8,089 bases of DNA. Origin: CALBMX01 sp047629095. GTDB taxonomy: Bacteria; Planctomycetota; UBA1135; GCA-002686595. A program made the position numbers and the translations under genes. The stretch's first letter is position 1, and each line of letters opens with the position of its first letter. Below the pieces are notes generated by a model that saw nothing but the letters and a program-made list of their open reading frames with translations, did no database searches and was not told the origin of the DNA. Shown here one piece after another: positions 6,736-8,089 of this stretch. The stretch is taken from positions 1 to 8,089 of the forward strand of contig JBLHWM010000163.1 of NCBI GenBank assembly GCA_047629095.1. The letters are read 5' to 3'.

Positions 6736-6900
6736 CTGGCTCGCCTGCCAAGACTCCACAGCCAAGGAGCCCGCGGGTCGAACTCGCTCTTCCGAATGTT
6801 TTCGAGAGCCTCGACAAAGAGGCGAGTGCGCAAGGAACGAGCCCTACAGGGAGCACAGAAGCGCGCATGGAGAAGATTGACACTGGAGTCTTCGAGTAAC

Positions 6901-6929
6901 ACAAGGAAAAGCGAAAGGCCCGCCGTTTC
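6901..6929 (-). terminator. Weak candidate terminator after the radical SAM gene
   Basis: On the minus strand GAAA-c-GG, loop CGGG, CC-TTTC (6929 to 6913) can form about 6 bp with one bulged C, followed by a T-rich run GCTTTTCCTTGT (6912-6901). It starts 42 nt after the radical SAM stop. The stem is short, so this is only a candidate. If real, it separates the radical SAM gene from the operon. Confidence 0.25.
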
Positions 6930-6971
6930 TCAACTTGGACCACGGACTCCATCGCCTAGCCCAGACCCGTC

Positions 6972-8089
6972 CTACTTCGGCGGAGCCGCCGCCGTGGTCC
7001 ACTCTTTCGCGATCGCGTCCGTGTCGACCTTCGAGGCTGCGTCGGCGCGCTCTTCGGCTAGGTAGTAGTCGTCGCGCACGCCCATGAAGGCGTTGTACTT
7101 AATCGCGTAGTGCACTTCACCAGCGGCTGCGGCAGCTGCGGCGGCACGCTTGTCGATGGCGCGGACCTTCGGCTTGAAGGCCTGCCACTCGGCATCGTTC
7201 ATCACGAGCACCTGGTCCATCAGCGGCGTGTAGCGCGCGACGGCGGGCAGGGTTTTGGGGTCGACGCCGCGGGCGCTGGCCAGGCGCGCGTTCACGAACC
7301 AGGGCATGCAGACGGCCAGCTTGTCGATGAAGAGGTTCTCGGCCGCGCCGAAGTCCAAGCACGAGGACTCCGTGAAGTCGGTCAAGCGCTCGACCTTCTC
7401 GGGGTCGATGTAGCCGCCGTCCACGGAGAGCTTGAAGGCGCCGGTTCCGGGGAAGGGGTAGAACATCGAGCTGCGGAAGCGGCCGATTTCCAGGCGCGCC
7501 AGAAGGTCGATCGTTTCCCAGCGCTCGGCGTGGGTTTCGCCGGGCAGGCCAACCATGACGAAGCCAGAGCTGTGCAGGCCAGCGGCTTCGGCTAGGCGCA
7601 CGGTCTCGAAGATGTCCTTGTCGCTCATGGGGCGCTGCAGCACCTCCTTGCGCACGCGCGGCGAGCCGGACTCGATGCCCATCTTGAGGATCGTGCAGCC
7701 GGCGCTCTTGAGCGCATTGGCCACGCGCTCGTCGAGCTGCTTGACGTGGGCGTTGACCACGAAGGGCACGCCGATGCCGGACTTTATATAGGCGTCGCAG
7801 AAGGCGACGGCGTGTTCGACATTTTGGGTGAACAGGTCGTCGTCCATGATGAACGTGTTCACGCGATCATATCTGCCCAGCAAGAAGCGCATCTCTTCGA
7901 GCACCTCTTCGGGGCGGCGGAAGCGGAAGAAGTTCAGCTCGCGCACGGGCGCGCCGAGGTCCGCGCGGTAGGTGTCGATGACCTCGTGATTCAGGCAATA
8001 GGTGCAGCGGTAGGGACATCCGCGGCTGGTGATCAAGCCGGCCCAGCCGTTCTTCGAGTCCAGGATGCGCTGGGTGTCGAAGAGCTCGT
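6972..8089 (-). CDS. Radical SAM protein, probably of the B12-binding class, 5'-truncated by window edge
   Basis: A [4Fe-4S]/S-adenosylmethionine radical enzyme. The frame is open to the right edge, and residues before the TTG at 8036 (…NGWAGLITSRG) belong to the protein, so the start lies outside the window; about 371 residues are visible. Seen: CPYRCTYC, the CxxxCxxC cluster motif (nt 7995-8018), an acidic FIMDDDLF strand, GIESGS, and GLPGET (nt 7533-7550). These are typical of BchE-like enzymes with an N-terminal cobalamin-binding domain, which would be in the missing part. The C-terminal region of about 130 residues is variable and holds a run of eight alanines encoded by mixed GCN codons, then ends in AAAPPK. 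Codon third positions are more GC-biased than in the neighbouring operon. The reaction cannot be assigned; such enzymes often methylate unactivated carbons or modify lipids or pigments. A link to the adjacent operon is doubtful. Confidence 0.85.
   Translation of the reverse strand, partial: ELFDTQRILDSKNGWAGLITSRGCPYRCTYCLNHEVIDTYRADLGAPVRELNFFRFRRPEEVLEEMRFLLGRYDRVNTFIMDDDLFTQNVEHAVAFCDAYIKSGIGVPFVVNAHVKQLDERVANALKSAGCTILKMGIESGSPRVRKEVLQRPMSDKDIFETVRLAEAAGLHSSGFVMVGLPGETHAERWETIDLLARLEIGRFRSSMFYPFPGTGAFKLSVDGGYIDPEKVERLTDFTESSCLDFGAAENLFIDKLAVCMPWFVNARLASARGVDPKTLPAVARYTPLMDQVLVMNDAEWQAFKPKVRAIDKRAAAAAAAAGEVHYAIKYNAFMGVRDDYYLAEERADAASKVDTDAIAKEWTTAAAPPK

Larger units (their letters stand above)
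6723..6971 (-). promoter_or_regulatory. 249-bp intergenic leader expected to hold the operon promoter
   Basis: The only sizeable non-coding stretch in the window, between the radical SAM stop codon and the enolase-superfamily start. The operon promoter should lie here because the four downstream genes are contiguous. I could not find a convincing -35/-10 pair. Visible elements are a possible weak terminator next to the radical SAM gene (6913-6929), a short palindrome (6802-6814) and the ribosome binding site. A frame on the minus strand is open across most of it, but its translation is basic, lacks family similarity and is unlikely to be expressed. Confidence 0.5.

Noticed and set aside
6750..6892. 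9-nt inverted repeat AAGACTCCA/TGGAGTCTT about 125 nt apart upstream of the operon
   Set aside because: A match this long is plausible by chance in 250 bp, the spacing is too large for a hairpin terminator, and no further extension of the arms is seen.
6723..6902. N-terminal extension of the enolase-superfamily gene to a GTG at 6902 (60 extra residues)
   Set aside because: The extra residues are Arg-rich with no recognisable domain, and the ATG at 6722 has AGGA 8 nt upstream and begins the family's usual N-terminus.
6403..7065. Plus-strand open frame (220 residues) spanning the intergenic region and both flanking genes
   Set aside because: Ser/Arg/Pro-rich low-complexity translation, antisense to two well-supported genes, no ribosome binding site seen.
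7124..7147. Run of eight GCN (Ala) codons in the radical SAM gene as a possible repeat element
   Set aside because: Mixed synonymous codons, in frame, within a variable C-terminal region; ordinary low-complexity linker rather than a mobile or regulatory repeat.

Overview
This is a GC-rich bacterial chromosomal segment with tightly packed genes: ATG, GTG and TTG starts, Shine-Dalgarno sites and 4-nt gene overlaps. No rRNA, tRNA, CRISPR array, transposase or phage gene is visible. The sequence alone does not fix the organism. The protein mix (a divergent Nramp-fold transporter, an MLE-type enolase-superfamily enzyme, an Old Yellow Enzyme relative and a B12-type radical SAM protein) would suit a free-living heterotroph such as a planctomycete, myxobacterium or alphaproteobacterium. 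That placement is inference with low confidence.

Layout. At the left edge an NAD(P)-dependent aldehyde dehydrogenase runs rightwards; its N-terminus lies outside the window. It converges on a leftward operon, and a 10-bp perfect inverted repeat between the two looks like a shared terminator. In order of transcription (right to left) the operon contains: (1) an enolase-superfamily enzyme of the muconate-lactonizing type; (2) an Old Yellow Enzyme-like FMN oxidoreductase; (3) an Nramp-fold membrane transporter; (4) a DUF993 protein related to dihydrodipicolinate synthase. Gaps are +3, -4 and -4 nt, so translation is probably coupled. A 249-bp intergenic region precedes the operon. To its right lies a separate radical SAM gene on the same strand, cut by the right edge.

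How the genes may work together. Three of the four operon proteins are predicted TIM-barrel catalysts: an alpha-proton-abstracting dehydratase, racemase or cycloisomerase; a flavin-dependent C=C redox enzyme; and a Schiff-base aldolase or lyase. The fourth is a transporter. With the neighbouring aldehyde dehydrogenase this reads as uptake of a small organic acid, rearrangement or dehydration, redox, C-C cleavage and oxidation of the released aldehyde. The substrate cannot be read from the sequence.

The most interesting points are the transporter, which has lost both Nramp metal-binding signatures (DPGN in helix 1, MPH in helix 6), and the flavoenzyme, in which the first residue of the usual His-x-x-His pair is Lys. 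Together they suggest an undescribed catabolic module with a repurposed Nramp-type importer.
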